Below are positions 23,789-32,637 of a stretch of DNA of 54,909 nt, piece by piece. Location: positions 1-54,909 of the forward strand of contig JAILMH010000049.1 of the NCBI GenBank assembly GCA_024692715.1, given 5' to 3'. Source of the stretch: Lachnospiraceae bacterium (GTDB lineage: Bacteria > Bacillota > Clostridia > Lachnospirales > Lachnospiraceae). The notes beneath the pieces were generated by a model. The model worked only from the letters and a program-made list of their open reading frames with translations. It did no database searches and had not been told where the DNA came from. Numbering within the stretch: position 1 is the stretch's first letter; the number at the start of each line of letters is the position of its first letter. A program made the translations under genes and the position numbers.

Positions 23789-24101
23789 TAACACTGTTTT
23801 CGGATTGTTCTTTGGCTTTTTCAAGGGCAAGTTTTTCGGAACGTTCTTTGATCTCAGCGTGTATTGTCTCTTCGGCTTTATCGAAGGCAGTCATGAGTTT
23901 CTGCCATTCTTTGACCGACATAGATGAAGCTCCTATTGGGATCTTTTCCTCGATATCGTTATTTGCGATCTTTTCGCGCATTTCTTCCATATGGTCTTTT
24001 AATAATTGTGTATAATCGACTTCTTTTCTAAAAATCTTTTCTGTCATACTTGTGCCGGTACTACTGGCTGTGTCCGGAATTGAACCTATATTGTTGATCA
24101 T
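23766..24101 (-). CDS. Protein of unknown function (111 residues)
   Basis: A soluble, highly charged protein with no signal or membrane span. The middle has IPIGASSMSVKEWQKLM followed by a long Lys/Glu/Ala-rich helix (DKAEETIHAEIKERSEKLALEKAKEQ), likely a coiled coil. I do not recognise a named family. Similar 'IGASSMSVKEW' proteins seem to occur in Lachnospiraceae, but I cannot verify this. The chosen start (minus-strand ATG at 24099-24101) has GTGAGGTG upstream, and the open frame further upstream has no site. Its 3' end holds the promoter of the mntP transcript. Confidence 0.6.
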   Translation of the reverse strand: MINNIGSIPDTASSTGTSMTEKIFRKEVDYTQLLKDHMEEMREKIANNDIEEKIPIGASSMSVKEWQKLMTAFDKAEETIHAEIKERSEKLALEKAKEQSENSVIDTNFLL

Positions 24102-24268
24102 AAAACACCTCACAAATAAAAGAACTGCATTACAATACATTAATCGGCTCATTGGCGGGATTAGGCAACCCTTTGAAAGGATATGTTTTGATCAGTTCAT
24201 TTAAGATTATTGAATAAAAGGCATATACAGTTTAGTTGTTTAAAGTTGTGCATAATGAATGCACATAT
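24102..24268. other. Gene-free A/T-rich stretch beside the DnaA boxes
   Basis: No gene is visible. Bases 24180-24262 are strongly A/T-rich (runs such as TTTAAGATTATTGAATAAAA) and could serve as the easily melted part of an origin-like site, or as the promoter region of the small minus-strand gene. Confidence 0.4.
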
Positions 24269-24344
24269 TGTGGATAACTTGGGGATAAGTGTGTAGAAAA
24301 CCTGTGAATTAGCGGGCGGATTGGTGTGGATAAGTTGTGGAAAC
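24269..24344 (-). other. Cluster of five DnaA-box-like 9-mers
   Basis: Two exact boxes read TGTGGATAA on the plus strand (24269-24277 and 24325-24333; TTATCCACA on the minus strand). A one-mismatch box TGGGGATAA lies at 24280-24288, and weaker boxes lie at 24303-24311 (TGTGAATTA) and 24336-24344 (TGTGGAAAC). All point the same way, and the starts are 11, 23, 22 and 11 bases apart, close to whole helical turns. No dnaA or dnaN gene is in the window. Confidence 0.65.
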
Positions 24345-24421
24345 ACACGATATTGTACAAACATATGTACATGAAACAGAAGGATTTGTGGAGAGATTAG
24401 AAAGAAATTGTATAGTAAATT

Positions 24422-24444
24422 CGGAAGGCATTTGCTGCCTTCCG
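24422..24444 (-). terminator. Hairpin at the end of gltA
   Basis: A perfect 9-bp stem (CGGAAGGCA 24422-24430 with TGCCTTCCG 24436-24444). The T run on the minus strand is weak (AATTTAC). Confidence 0.65.
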
Positions 24445-24450
24445 AGTTGT

Positions 24451-25815
24451 TTATCGTTTATCAATTGGAGTATAGTCCTGCTTTGGCTCGATGGTTTTAT
24501 AGGCCGGACGTATGATCTTTCCTCTGTTGGAAAGTTCTTCTATACGGTGTGCGCTCCATCCGGAGATTCTTGCACAGGCAAAAAGAGGGGTGAAAAGCTC
24601 CTCAGGAAGCCCGAGCATCTTATATACAAAGCCTGAGTAGAAATCGACATTACAACAGACACCCTTGTAGATAGGGCGTTCGGAAGCGATTACCTTTGGG
24701 CCGAGTTCGGCTACCTTTGCGTAAAGATCAAAAATATCAGAGAGACCCTTTTCCACAGCAAGTTTTTCGACGAAAGAGCGGAAAATAACCTCACGCGGGT
24801 CAGAAAGTGAATAAACAGCATGACCCATACCATAAATAAGACCGCTTTTATCAAAGGCCTGTTTGTTCAGGAGTTTTCCCAAATAGGCAGAGATCTCTTC
24901 ATCATCTTTGTAGTCCTTTACGTTCTGCATGATGTTATCCATCATTTTAACAACTTTTATATTAGCACCGCCATGACGAGGACCCTTTAGGGAACCGAGT
25001 GAAGCTGCGATGGCTGAGTATGTATCAGTTCCGGTAGAAGATACAACGTGCGTGGTAAAAGTTGAGTTATTACCGCCGCCGTGGTCCATATGGAGAACAA
25101 GTGCTATGTCGAGAATCTTTGCTTCCAGATCAGTATATTTACTGTCGGGTCTTAAAAGATGTAGCAGATTCTCTGCCGCGGAAAGTTCTTTTTGCGGGTG
25201 GTGAATAAAAAGACTGTCACCTTCATGGTAGTGGCGGTAAGCTTGATAGCCGTAAACAGAAAGCATAGGAAAAATGGCTATCAGCTGAAGACATTGGCGA
25301 AGAACATTTGGAACAGATATGTCATCGGCCTTATCGTCGTATGCGTAAAGTGTGAGTACGCTTCGAGCTAATACATTCATCATATCGCGGCTCGGCGCCT
25401 TCATGATGGAATCCCGGACAAAGTCGGTAGGTAAAGATCTGTAATAGGCTAAAAGATCGCGGAATTCTTTTAACTCTTTGTGCGTTGGAAGCTTATCAAA
25501 TAGTAAGAGGTATGTTATTTCTTCAAATCCGAAGTTATTGTCAAGAGTGAAGCCTTTTACAAGGTCTTTAATGTTGTATCCCCTGTAGTAAAGATTGCCT
25601 TCTGCAGGAACTTCTTTTCCATCAACTATCTTTTTTGCGTTTACATCAGAGATATGTGTGAGACCTGCCAGAACACCTTTTCCGTTCAGGTCACGAAGTC
25701 CTCTTTTTACATCATATTTTACATAGAGTGAGGAATCGATAATCGTTGAATCCTCAGCATGATGCGCAAGGCGAAGTATTTCGGGGGTGATCTCATTGAT
25801 TTTTTTATTGGCCAA
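24451..25815 (-). CDS. gltA: Citrate synthase
   Basis: A 454-residue protein of the citrate synthase superfamily with a longer N-terminus than the E. coli type. Active-site regions are HMDHGGGNNSTFTTHVVSSTGTD (first catalytic His), GPRHGGANIKV (second), and MGHAVYSLSDPRE with the aspartate of the triad further on. The ending, ARISGWSAHRIEEL, is typical. It condenses oxaloacetate with acetyl-CoA. The start is TTG on the minus strand with AGGAGGG eight bases before it. No other TCA gene is nearby, so it probably serves glutamate synthesis. Confidence 0.94.
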   Translation of the reverse strand: MANKKINEITPEILRLAHHAEDSTIIDSSLYVKYDVKRGLRDLNGKGVLAGLTHISDVNAKKIVDGKEVPAEGNLYYRGYNIKDLVKGFTLDNNFGFEEITYLLLFDKLPTHKELKEFRDLLAYYRSLPTDFVRDSIMKAPSRDMMNVLARSVLTLYAYDDKADDISVPNVLRQCLQLIAIFPMLSVYGYQAYRHYHEGDSLFIHHPQKELSAAENLLHLLRPDSKYTDLEAKILDIALVLHMDHGGGNNSTFTTHVVSSTGTDTYSAIAASLGSLKGPRHGGANIKVVKMMDNIMQNVKDYKDDEEISAYLGKLLNKQAFDKSGLIYGMGHAVYSLSDPREVIFRSFVEKLAVEKGLSDIFDLYAKVAELGPKVIASERPIYKGVCCNVDFYSGFVYKMLGLPEELFTPLFACARISGWSAHRIEELSNRGKIIRPAYKTIEPKQDYTPIDKR

Positions 25816-25924
25816 AAGTAAATCCCTCCTATTATATATTTAATGTCGCTGATGACTTTAGCGTCACAAATGCGATTGTATATATCAATAATAACACTTT
25901 TGTTATTAGAGGATATGTATTTTT

Positions 25925-25954
25925 ATTATACTACACTACTTTAAAGTGTTGCAA
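25925..25954 (-). promoter_or_regulatory. Promoter of gltA with palindromic spacer
   Basis: On the minus strand, TTGCAA (25949-25954) and TATAAT (25925-25930) are 18 bases apart. The spacer contains the perfect palindrome ACTTTAAAGT, a possible operator. The leader to the start codon is about 105 bases and contains a small AATAACA/TGTTATT hairpin. Confidence 0.7.
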
Positions 25955-26055
25955 TATAACCATAGATATATGTATCGGGTGAATTGTTGTCTTTCGTGGA
26001 ATATAGTGCAGAGATGCTGCAGATGCATAATCTGAATAGATACATATTATCTTTA

Positions 26056-26064
26056 TGCTATAAT
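26056..26064 (+). promoter_or_regulatory. Extended -10 promoter of the cardiolipin synthase gene
   Basis: TGCTATAAT is complete, with no -35 match at 16-18 bases. Together with the gltA promoter it accounts for the 308-base gap at 25816-26123, where I see no gene. Confidence 0.6.
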
Positions 26065-26123
26065 AAAATTATTATTAGAATGTGTTCAGGGAGATACAAA
26101 AAATCAGCTAAGGGTGGAAAAGT

Positions 26124-27677
26124 ATGGAAAAAATGAGGATTGAGAAGAAATCCGAAACAAAAAGCAGTGTGCTTCGTCTGATAGTTGTACTGCTCTCATT
26201 GATAGTTCACATAATATGGGGCGGATGGCTTTTGCGTTTCCTTGAAATGAATCGCCCCTGGGTGGATGTCCTTTATGCGATACTTACCGTTGTTCTGGCA
26301 CTTTTAGTATATGGAAGACATATGAATGCTTCGTATAAACTTCCATGGATCATTTTAATATTAGGGCTTCCTCCGATGGGAATGATGCTGTATCTGTTTT
26401 TTGGCAGAAAGGGAGCTCTTTCTAAGCAGAAAAGTGAGTACAGAGGGCTGGATGAAGCTCTTGCCCAGATATATCCGCCAAATAAAAATATTGTAGAAGA
26501 AATAGAAAATGATGACCCGCATGTGGCATCATCGATTAACTATATAATAAATCAGGGTGGTTTTTCTATATGGAAACATACAAGAACTGAATTTTATAAC
26601 GATGGTGCAGTAGGAGCTGCAGCACAGATAGAGGCGCTAAAAAAAGCCGAGAAATATATTTTTATGGAATATCATGCTGTGGAAGACAGCATAGGATTTG
26701 AGCCTTTCAAGAAAGTGCTGATGGAGAAAGCCCGGGCGGGTGTAGAGGTCAGACTTATTTTTGATGATATTGGCTCGATAATGTTTATTGATAAAAGTTT
26801 CAGCCGGGAATTAGAATCGGCCGGTGTTCAGGTACGTGATTTTAATCCTGTTTCACCTATAATTCATGTATTTATGAATTATAGAGATCATAGGAAAATA
26901 ACAGTGATCGATGGAAAAGTGGGCTTTGTCGGAGGATATAATCTTGCGGATGAGTATTTTCATATAACAGAGCCATATGGATTCTGGAAGGACACAGGGG
27001 TAAAGATCACCGGAGATGCAGTAAAAAGTCTTGTGCTGATATTTATCGGTATGTGGAATTACATTAAACTCACTGATTCAGGCGAGGATGGTGAGAAATA
27101 TACGACAGTTCCGTGTGAAGACATAGAAGATGACGGATATGTTCTTCCATATGCAGACAGTCCCATGTTACAGGAGCCGTTAGCAGAAACAGTGTATATG
27201 AATATGCTCAGAACGGCGAAAAAATACTGCTGGTTCTGTACACCGTATCTTATAATTACAGATGAAATGTCACGAGAGCTTGTTGATGCGGCAAAACGCG
27301 GAGTGGACGTAAGAATAATAACTCCGGGCATACCTGATAAGAAACTTGTTTATTCTGAAACGAGATCATATTATGCACAGCTGGCAAGAGATGGAATCAG
27401 GATATATGAATACACTCCGGGATTTTGTCATGCCAAGATGTGTGTTTCAGATGATGTTTCAGCGATAGTAGGGACTATAAATCTTGATTTCAGAAGTCTC
27501 TATCTTCATTTTGAAAATGGAATCTATTTTTATAAATCAAATGTCGTAGGGGATATTAAAGCGGACTTTCAGGAGATGTTTGAGGTGAGCCGCGAGGTTA
27601 CTGATAAATATGATCATCGTAATCTGTCACTTCGAATAAGACAGTGTCTGCTTAGATTAGTATCGCCCCTTATGTGA
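26124..27677 (+). CDS. cls: Cardiolipin synthase
   Basis: A 517-residue membrane-bound phospholipase D-family enzyme. Two N-terminal spans (about residues 17-40 and 47-90) contain the usual LPWIILILGLPPMG stretch. Two HKD catalytic motifs follow: RDHRKITVIDG with GFVGGYN (near residues 256-275), and FCHAKMCVSDDVSAIVGTIN (near 434-453), the second with Ser-Asp after the Lys. It joins two phosphatidylglycerols into cardiolipin. A GGTGG-type site precedes ATG 26124. The dinB promoter begins at its stop codon. Confidence 0.95.
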   Translation: MEKMRIEKKSETKSSVLRLIVVLLSLIVHIIWGGWLLRFLEMNRPWVDVLYAILTVVLALLVYGRHMNASYKLPWIILILGLPPMGMMLYLFFGRKGALSKQKSEYRGLDEALAQIYPPNKNIVEEIENDDPHVASSINYIINQGGFSIWKHTRTEFYNDGAVGAAAQIEALKKAEKYIFMEYHAVEDSIGFEPFKKVLMEKARAGVEVRLIFDDIGSIMFIDKSFSRELESAGVQVRDFNPVSPIIHVFMNYRDHRKITVIDGKVGFVGGYNLADEYFHITEPYGFWKDTGVKITGDAVKSLVLIFIGMWNYIKLTDSGEDGEKYTTVPCEDIEDDGYVLPYADSPMLQEPLAETVYMNMLRTAKKYCWFCTPYLIITDEMSRELVDAAKRGVDVRIITPGIPDKKLVYSETRSYYAQLARDGIRIYEYTPGFCHAKMCVSDDVSAIVGTINLDFRSLYLHFENGIYFYKSNVVGDIKADFQEMFEVSREVTDKYDHRNLSLRIRQCLLRLVSPLM

Positions 27678-27685
27678 TCAAATTG

Positions 27686-27694
27686 TGCTATACT
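27686..27694 (+). promoter_or_regulatory. Extended -10 promoter of dinB
   Basis: TGCTATACT fits the extended -10. The predicted start, 7-8 bases downstream (27701-27702), falls on the ATG at 27702. No LexA-type box is visible. Confidence 0.5.
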
Positions 27695-27701
27695 GATGAA
27701 A

Positions 27702-28967
27702 ATGAGTGAAAGATGTATATTTCATGTAGATGTTAATAGTGCATTCCTTTCGTGGTCTGCGGTGAAAAGACTTAAAGATGATCCGGATTCGGTCGATCTT
27801 AGAACTATTCCCTCGGCAGTTGGAGGAGATGTGGAGACAAGGCATGGTATAATAACTGCGAGATCCATACCTGCAAAAAAATTTGGAATTAAAACAGCAG
27901 AACCGGTGGTGAAGGCGCTTCAAAAGTGTCCGGAGCTGGTTTTGATCAAATCTGATTTTAAGACCTATAGGGAATATTCACATGAATTTATAAAGATATT
28001 GAGGAAGCATGCGCCGGTAGTGCAGCAGGCTTCTATAGATGAAGCATATCTTGATTTCACCGGGACTAAAGCGGCTTCAGATCCATTGAAGAAAGCTGAG
28101 GCTATAAGGGATGAGATACGCGATTCGTTGGGATTTACAGTCAATGTAGGTATATCAGTCAACAAACTTCTTGCGAAAATGGCAAGTGATTTTGAAAAGC
28201 CTGATAAAATACATACATTATATCCTTATGAAATAGAGAAAAAAATGTGGCCGCTTCCCATCGGAGACCTCTATGGATGCGGAAAGAGAACAGCTTCAAA
28301 GCTTGAAAATTACGGTATAAGGACAATAGGGGATGCTGCAGTTACGCCGCTTGAGGTACTTGTTTCGATCTTAGGCGAGAGTGCAGGAGCTTATATATAT
28401 GAAAGCTCGAATGGAGTAAGTGATTCACAGGTCAGCGAGGAAGAGAGGGACGCAAAGAGTTATTCAAATGAGTCCACGACCTCTATAGATATAGATGAAA
28501 ACAATTTTGAAGCAGTTGGACTGCCGATAGTACATGGACTTGCTGCGAGCGTTGCCGGAAGGCTTAAGAGGGATGGTGTATATGCCGGAACTATCGAGGC
28601 AAGTGTAAAGACGGACGATTTTAAAAGGCGTTCGCATCAAAGGAGACTTGTCAATTCAACAAATGATGAAAACTTAATAGAAAAGACAGCGATTGGATTA
28701 TTAGAAGAGATGCTGAAAGGTAATGAAGGGTTATTTTCCAAAGGTTATAAGGTTCGGCTGATTGGAGTAGGCGGAACAAACCTTGACCGACAGGAATATC
28801 AGCAAATGAGCCTTTTTGATCTCATGAAGGGGAATTCCATTTCTCTGGGCGAAGAAAAAGTTGAGCCTGATGAAGGCGAGATCAGAAGGGAAAAGCTCAG
28901 AAAAATGATGAATGATATAAAAACACGTTATGGTGAAGATGCGGTTTTTAAAGGCCGCAAAAAGTAA
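27702..28967 (+). CDS. dinB: DNA polymerase IV (Y family)
   Basis: A 421-residue translesion polymerase. The palm starts with IFHVDVNSAFLSW (first catalytic Asp), and the second site is QQASIDEAYLDFTG (Asp-Glu, near residues 108-121). Helix-hairpin-helix DLYGCGKRTASKLENYGI and the little-finger domain follow. The C-terminus has the LLEEM and QMSLFDL segment, where QMSLFDL is a likely beta-clamp-binding motif. In-frame ATG 27696 is also possible. Neither start has a ribosome site, and the promoter position suggests a leaderless message from 27702. Confidence 0.92.
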   Translation: MSERCIFHVDVNSAFLSWSAVKRLKDDPDSVDLRTIPSAVGGDVETRHGIITARSIPAKKFGIKTAEPVVKALQKCPELVLIKSDFKTYREYSHEFIKILRKHAPVVQQASIDEAYLDFTGTKAASDPLKKAEAIRDEIRDSLGFTVNVGISVNKLLAKMASDFEKPDKIHTLYPYEIEKKMWPLPIGDLYGCGKRTASKLENYGIRTIGDAAVTPLEVLVSILGESAGAYIYESSNGVSDSQVSEEERDAKSYSNESTTSIDIDENNFEAVGLPIVHGLAASVAGRLKRDGVYAGTIEASVKTDDFKRRSHQRRLVNSTNDENLIEKTAIGLLEEMLKGNEGLFSKGYKVRLIGVGGTNLDRQEYQQMSLFDLMKGNSISLGEEKVEPDEGEIRREKLRKMMNDIKTRYGEDAVFKGRKK

Positions 28968-28995
28968 CTATACCTGGGAGGAGAGTATAAATATA

Positions 28996-31900
28996 ATGGA
29001 TGCCGCAAAGACAAAAACAATCAGAGACCTTGTAAAAAATGCAGCAGCAGAGTATGGAAACCGTGTATTTTTAAGATTTGAGGACAATGATAATATCTAC
29101 GATGTCAAGTACAGTGATTTTGAAAAAGACTGTGAAGCAGTAGCTGCGTGGGCTTCTGCGAAAGAGAGAAAAGCGGGGCACCCGCTTCATATAGGATTTT
29201 TCGGAATCAGTTCAAAGGAGTATCTGACAGCACTCTTTGGTGTATTGATGAGTGGAAATGTAGCAGTTCCGCTGGATGTTCAGATAGGTGTCGACACCAT
29301 GAACGACAACATGACCAGAGCAGCTGTGGATGTTTTGTTCTATGACTGGGAGTATAAAGAGAGAGCGGAGCTGATGATCGGAACCTGCTCAAGCCTTGGA
29401 GAAATATACTCTCTTAATTCGGGACGTAATGCAGCTTCACTAAAGGATATACTGACAGAGTATAACGGGAAAAATTTTGATGAGGATTTCAGCACAAATC
29501 GTTGTGCAATGATACTATACACATCTGGAACTACAGGCAGATCTAAGGGCGTAATGCTGTCACAGGGAAATTTAATAGATAATTGCTTTGCTTCTGATCT
29601 TCCCGGAAGGCAGGACAGCGAAGTTTATCTTTCAGTTCTTCCGATTCACCATGTTTTTTGCTTTGATGATGATATGCTGATGGGAATGAGATATGGAAGT
29701 ACTATATGTCTAAACCAGGATCTCAAAAAAATGGTTGATCATCTTCAACTTTTTAAGCCTACAAGTATGCGCCTTGTACCTATGATGGCCAAGGCATTGA
29801 TGAACCGTATGAAGCTTCTTGAGATGAGAGCACCGGATAGAGAAAAAAAGGATATTGCGGCTGAAGTACTTGGAGAAAATATGCATAGGATAACTTCCGG
29901 AGGAGGATATTTATCTCCTGAACTCGCAGAGGACTTCAGAAGGTTCGGTATAGAGATCGGACAGGGCTATGGAATGAGTGAGTGCTCGCCTAAGATAGCT
30001 GTTCCGGATTGGGACAGGCCGGAAAAGGTTGCATCACTTGGACGTCCGGTAAAGGGATGTCAGGTGAAGATCGAGGATGGAGAAATAATTGTAAAGAGTC
30101 CGTCTGTCATGATGGGATATTATAAAGAACCGGAAAACACAGCAGAGACACTTGATGCAGAAGGATGGCTTCATACAGGCGATCTTGGATATATAGATGA
30201 AGATGGCTTTATCTTTATGACCGGAAGGAAAAAGAATCTCATCATATTAAGTAATGGTGAAAATGTTTCTCCGGAGCAGATAGAGAAATATTTTGATGAA
30301 GAAGAACTTGTAGCAGATATCATTGTATTTGACAGTGATGACAGGATAGCTGCAGAGATATATCCTAACTTTGCATATGCTGATGCGAAGGGAATAAATG
30401 ACATTGAAACAGCGATCAATAATATTGTTAGAAATGTAAATGAGGAACTTCCTTCATATCAGAAGATCGTAAGAGTCAAAATCCGTAAGAAGCCGTTCGA
30501 GAAAACTTCATCAAGAAAGATAATCAGATCTAAATTTTTTACGAATCGTGAAAAGGACAAAGAGACCAGAAAAGAAATGGAACTGCCTGAAACAGATATT
30601 CAGCATAAGATATATGATCTGGCAGTTGCAGCTATCGGGCACAGCACCTTTGGTATTCACATGGATCTTTATGATGTAGGCATGGATTCAATGGGAAGTG
30701 TAATGTTTCTTTCTGAATTATATAAGGAACTGAAATTCTCTGTTACGCTGGAAGAGCTTATGGCTAATCCGACGGTTGAATTGCTTGAAAAGCTATACTG
30801 GGAGAAGAATTCTGCAGATAAAGTCGACTATACTAAAAGGGATGTGTATCCGCTTACTTCACTGCAGATGTATTTTGCATATGTTATGAGAGGAAATACA
30901 ACTGCAAATCTGCCGTTTCTCTTTAAGCTGAGCCCAAATGTGGATCTTAGGAGATTGAAGAAGGCTGTAGAAGCTGTATTTGAAGTACATCCTGAGTTAA
31001 AGGATATCATACAGCCGTCAGAGGACGGAAAAGGACTTTTGAATTATAGAAATGATGACAGGCATATTGAGATACCTATCATGATCATTTCAAACAGGGG
31101 ATGGGAAGATGAGAAAAAGAAGCTTCTAAGACCGTATACTTACGCCAAGGGAGAAAATCTCTTCCATGTATGTATTTATTCTACAGATTCCGCTAACTAC
31201 CTTTTCTTTGATATAGCTCATATCATCGGCGATGGAATGACCATGAACATTCTTTTTGATGATCTGAACCGTCTGTATAAGGGAGAAGAGCTCAAGAGAG
31301 AGAGTTATACCTATTATGAATATATCCTTGATTCGATCGAACGCGAGAAAAAGGGACTTAAAGCTAAGGATCAGGAGTATTTTGAAAAACTTCTGAAGGG
31401 AAAGAAGATCGACAGAAATATTTTAGTTCGCAGAGATTATCACGATCTTGATAAAGGTCAGAGCAGCAGGTGTGAAGGAATGTTTGATGAGCTCAATAGA
31501 AATGAGCTTGTTGGTTTCTGTAAAAAGTATGGTGTCTCTGAAAATGTGGTATTTCTTACAGCATTTAACTATGCAATAAGCATTTTTATGGATGAAAGTG
31601 ATACTGTAAGCACAAGTATTCACAGTGGAAGAACAGACAGTCGCTGGAATCGTCTTTCAGGACCGCTTTTCCTCACTTACTTTTTCAGATATACAAATAT
31701 TCCGCATGAAACAGTGCCTAAGCTCTTAAAACGAATGGCAGGACAGATAATGGAGACAATGAGATGTCATATGTCTACTCTCCACGCAGATGATATGTTT
31801 TTCCAGTATCAGGGAGATATTCTGAATATCGATAATATAGGGGATGAACCGGCAGAAAGACAAAGGATCATACTTTCAAGTCTTCCATTCCATATGATGG

Positions 31901-32637
31901 TATATGCTGAAAATAAAGGCTACAGATATGAAGTACGTTACTGGGAGAATCGCTTTGACAGGACTCTTATAGAGATTTTTGTAAGGGTGATGAATTATGT
32001 GATCATTGCCATGTACACGGAGCCTTCAGTACGCAGGCTAAAGAAACATCTTCCGCAGGATCTGATTCCAAAGCATTTTTATATCGAAGCCGGAAGGCTC
32101 AATGAGGCAGCGGGAGAGGAAATTATCTCTGATGTTGGAGAAAAGGAGCTTGTAAAGCCATACATATTTGATGACAGATATCAGAAAAAGCCTTATGGAG
32201 CATGGGGTGAACTGTATATTCTCAATCATGAAGTGAAGAATTGTAAAGGCGCAGTGGAATATCCATACGGAGGCGGATTGTTATATAATACCGGACGCAT
32301 AGCCCGTATAACACCTGACGGATATGTGGATTTCCTCGAGAATGTAGGACGTTGTGTTTTACATGAGACAGTTACCGGAAGAAGTTTCCCGGAGCTTAAA
32401 AAAATTGAAAATACTATTAAAGATTTTCCGTCAGTAGTTACAGAGTCCGCATATGTGGTATACTCAGCTGATGACAATAAATTGCATGTAACAGCTGAGC
32501 TTACGTCAACCAATGAAATAAATGCAGAAGATCTGGATAAATATATGGTTGAGCAGTTGGGCCAGGGAAATACACCGGTTGATTATATTATTAACGGTGA
32601 ATTTTTTACAGTAACAAAGGAAGGCACTGGGAATTAA
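28996..32637 (+). CDS. NRPS-like protein: adenylation, carrier, condensation, vestigial second adenylation domain
   Basis: A 1213-residue single-module enzyme. The adenylation domain (about 1-510) has YTSGTTGRSKG (near 174), GYGMSEC and HTGDLGYIDEDGF (near 392), and looks most like acyl-CoA ligases. A carrier domain has the phosphopantetheine serine in VGMDSMGS (near 564). A condensation domain (about 610-1020) has YPLTSLQ, the active-site AHIIGDG (near 741; second His kept, first replaced by Ala) and SIHSGRTDSRW. The last 170 residues look like the C-terminal part of another adenylation domain (GELYILN, TGRIARITPDGYVDFLENVGR) without its ATP-binding core. I infer that an acyl or aminoacyl group is loaded and condensed with an amine. 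There is no thioesterase or transporter nearby. The stop overlaps tatD (TAATG). Confidence 0.88.
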   Translation: MDAAKTKTIRDLVKNAAAEYGNRVFLRFEDNDNIYDVKYSDFEKDCEAVAAWASAKERKAGHPLHIGFFGISSKEYLTALFGVLMSGNVAVPLDVQIGVDTMNDNMTRAAVDVLFYDWEYKERAELMIGTCSSLGEIYSLNSGRNAASLKDILTEYNGKNFDEDFSTNRCAMILYTSGTTGRSKGVMLSQGNLIDNCFASDLPGRQDSEVYLSVLPIHHVFCFDDDMLMGMRYGSTICLNQDLKKMVDHLQLFKPTSMRLVPMMAKALMNRMKLLEMRAPDREKKDIAAEVLGENMHRITSGGGYLSPELAEDFRRFGIEIGQGYGMSECSPKIAVPDWDRPEKVASLGRPVKGCQVKIEDGEIIVKSPSVMMGYYKEPENTAETLDAEGWLHTGDLGYIDEDGFIFMTGRKKNLIILSNGENVSPEQIEKYFDEEELVADIIVFDSDDRIAAEIYPNFAYADAKGINDIETAINNIVRNVNEELPSYQKIVRVKIRKKPFEKTSSRKIIRSKFFTNREKDKETRKEMELPETDIQHKIYDLAVAAIGHSTFGIHMDLYDVGMDSMGSVMFLSELYKELKFSVTLEELMANPTVELLEKLYWEKNSADKVDYTKRDVYPLTSLQMYFAYVMRGNTTANLPFLFKLSPNVDLRRLKKAVEAVFEVHPELKDIIQPSEDGKGLLNYRNDDRHIEIPIMIISNRGWEDEKKKLLRPYTYAKGENLFHVCIYSTDSANYLFFDIAHIIGDGMTMNILFDDLNRLYKGEELKRESYTYYEYILDSIEREKKGLKAKDQEYFEKLLKGKKIDRNILVRRDYHDLDKGQSSRCEGMFDELNRNELVGFCKKYGVSENVVFLTAFNYAISIFMDESDTVSTSIHSGRTDSRWNRLSGPLFLTYFFRYTNIPHETVPKLLKRMAGQIMETMRCHMSTLHADDMFFQYQGDILNIDNIGDEPAERQRIILSSLPFHMMVYAENKGYRYEVRYWENRFDRTLIEIFVRVMNYVIIAMYTEPSVRRLKKHLPQDLIPKHFYIEAGRLNEAAGEEIISDVGEKELVKPYIFDDRYQKKPYGAWGELYILNHEVKNCKGAVEYPYGGGLLYNTGRIARITPDGYVDFLENVGRCVLHETVTGRSFPELKKIENTIKDFPSVVTESAYVVYSADDNKLHVTAELTSTNEINAEDLDKYMVEQLGQGNTPVDYIINGEFFTVTKEGTGN

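Noticed and set aside
28930-28995. Upstream start of the NRPS-like gene inside dinB
   Set aside because: No ribosome site is seen there; GGGAGGAG lies just before 28996 and the extra residues do not fit the adenylation domain.
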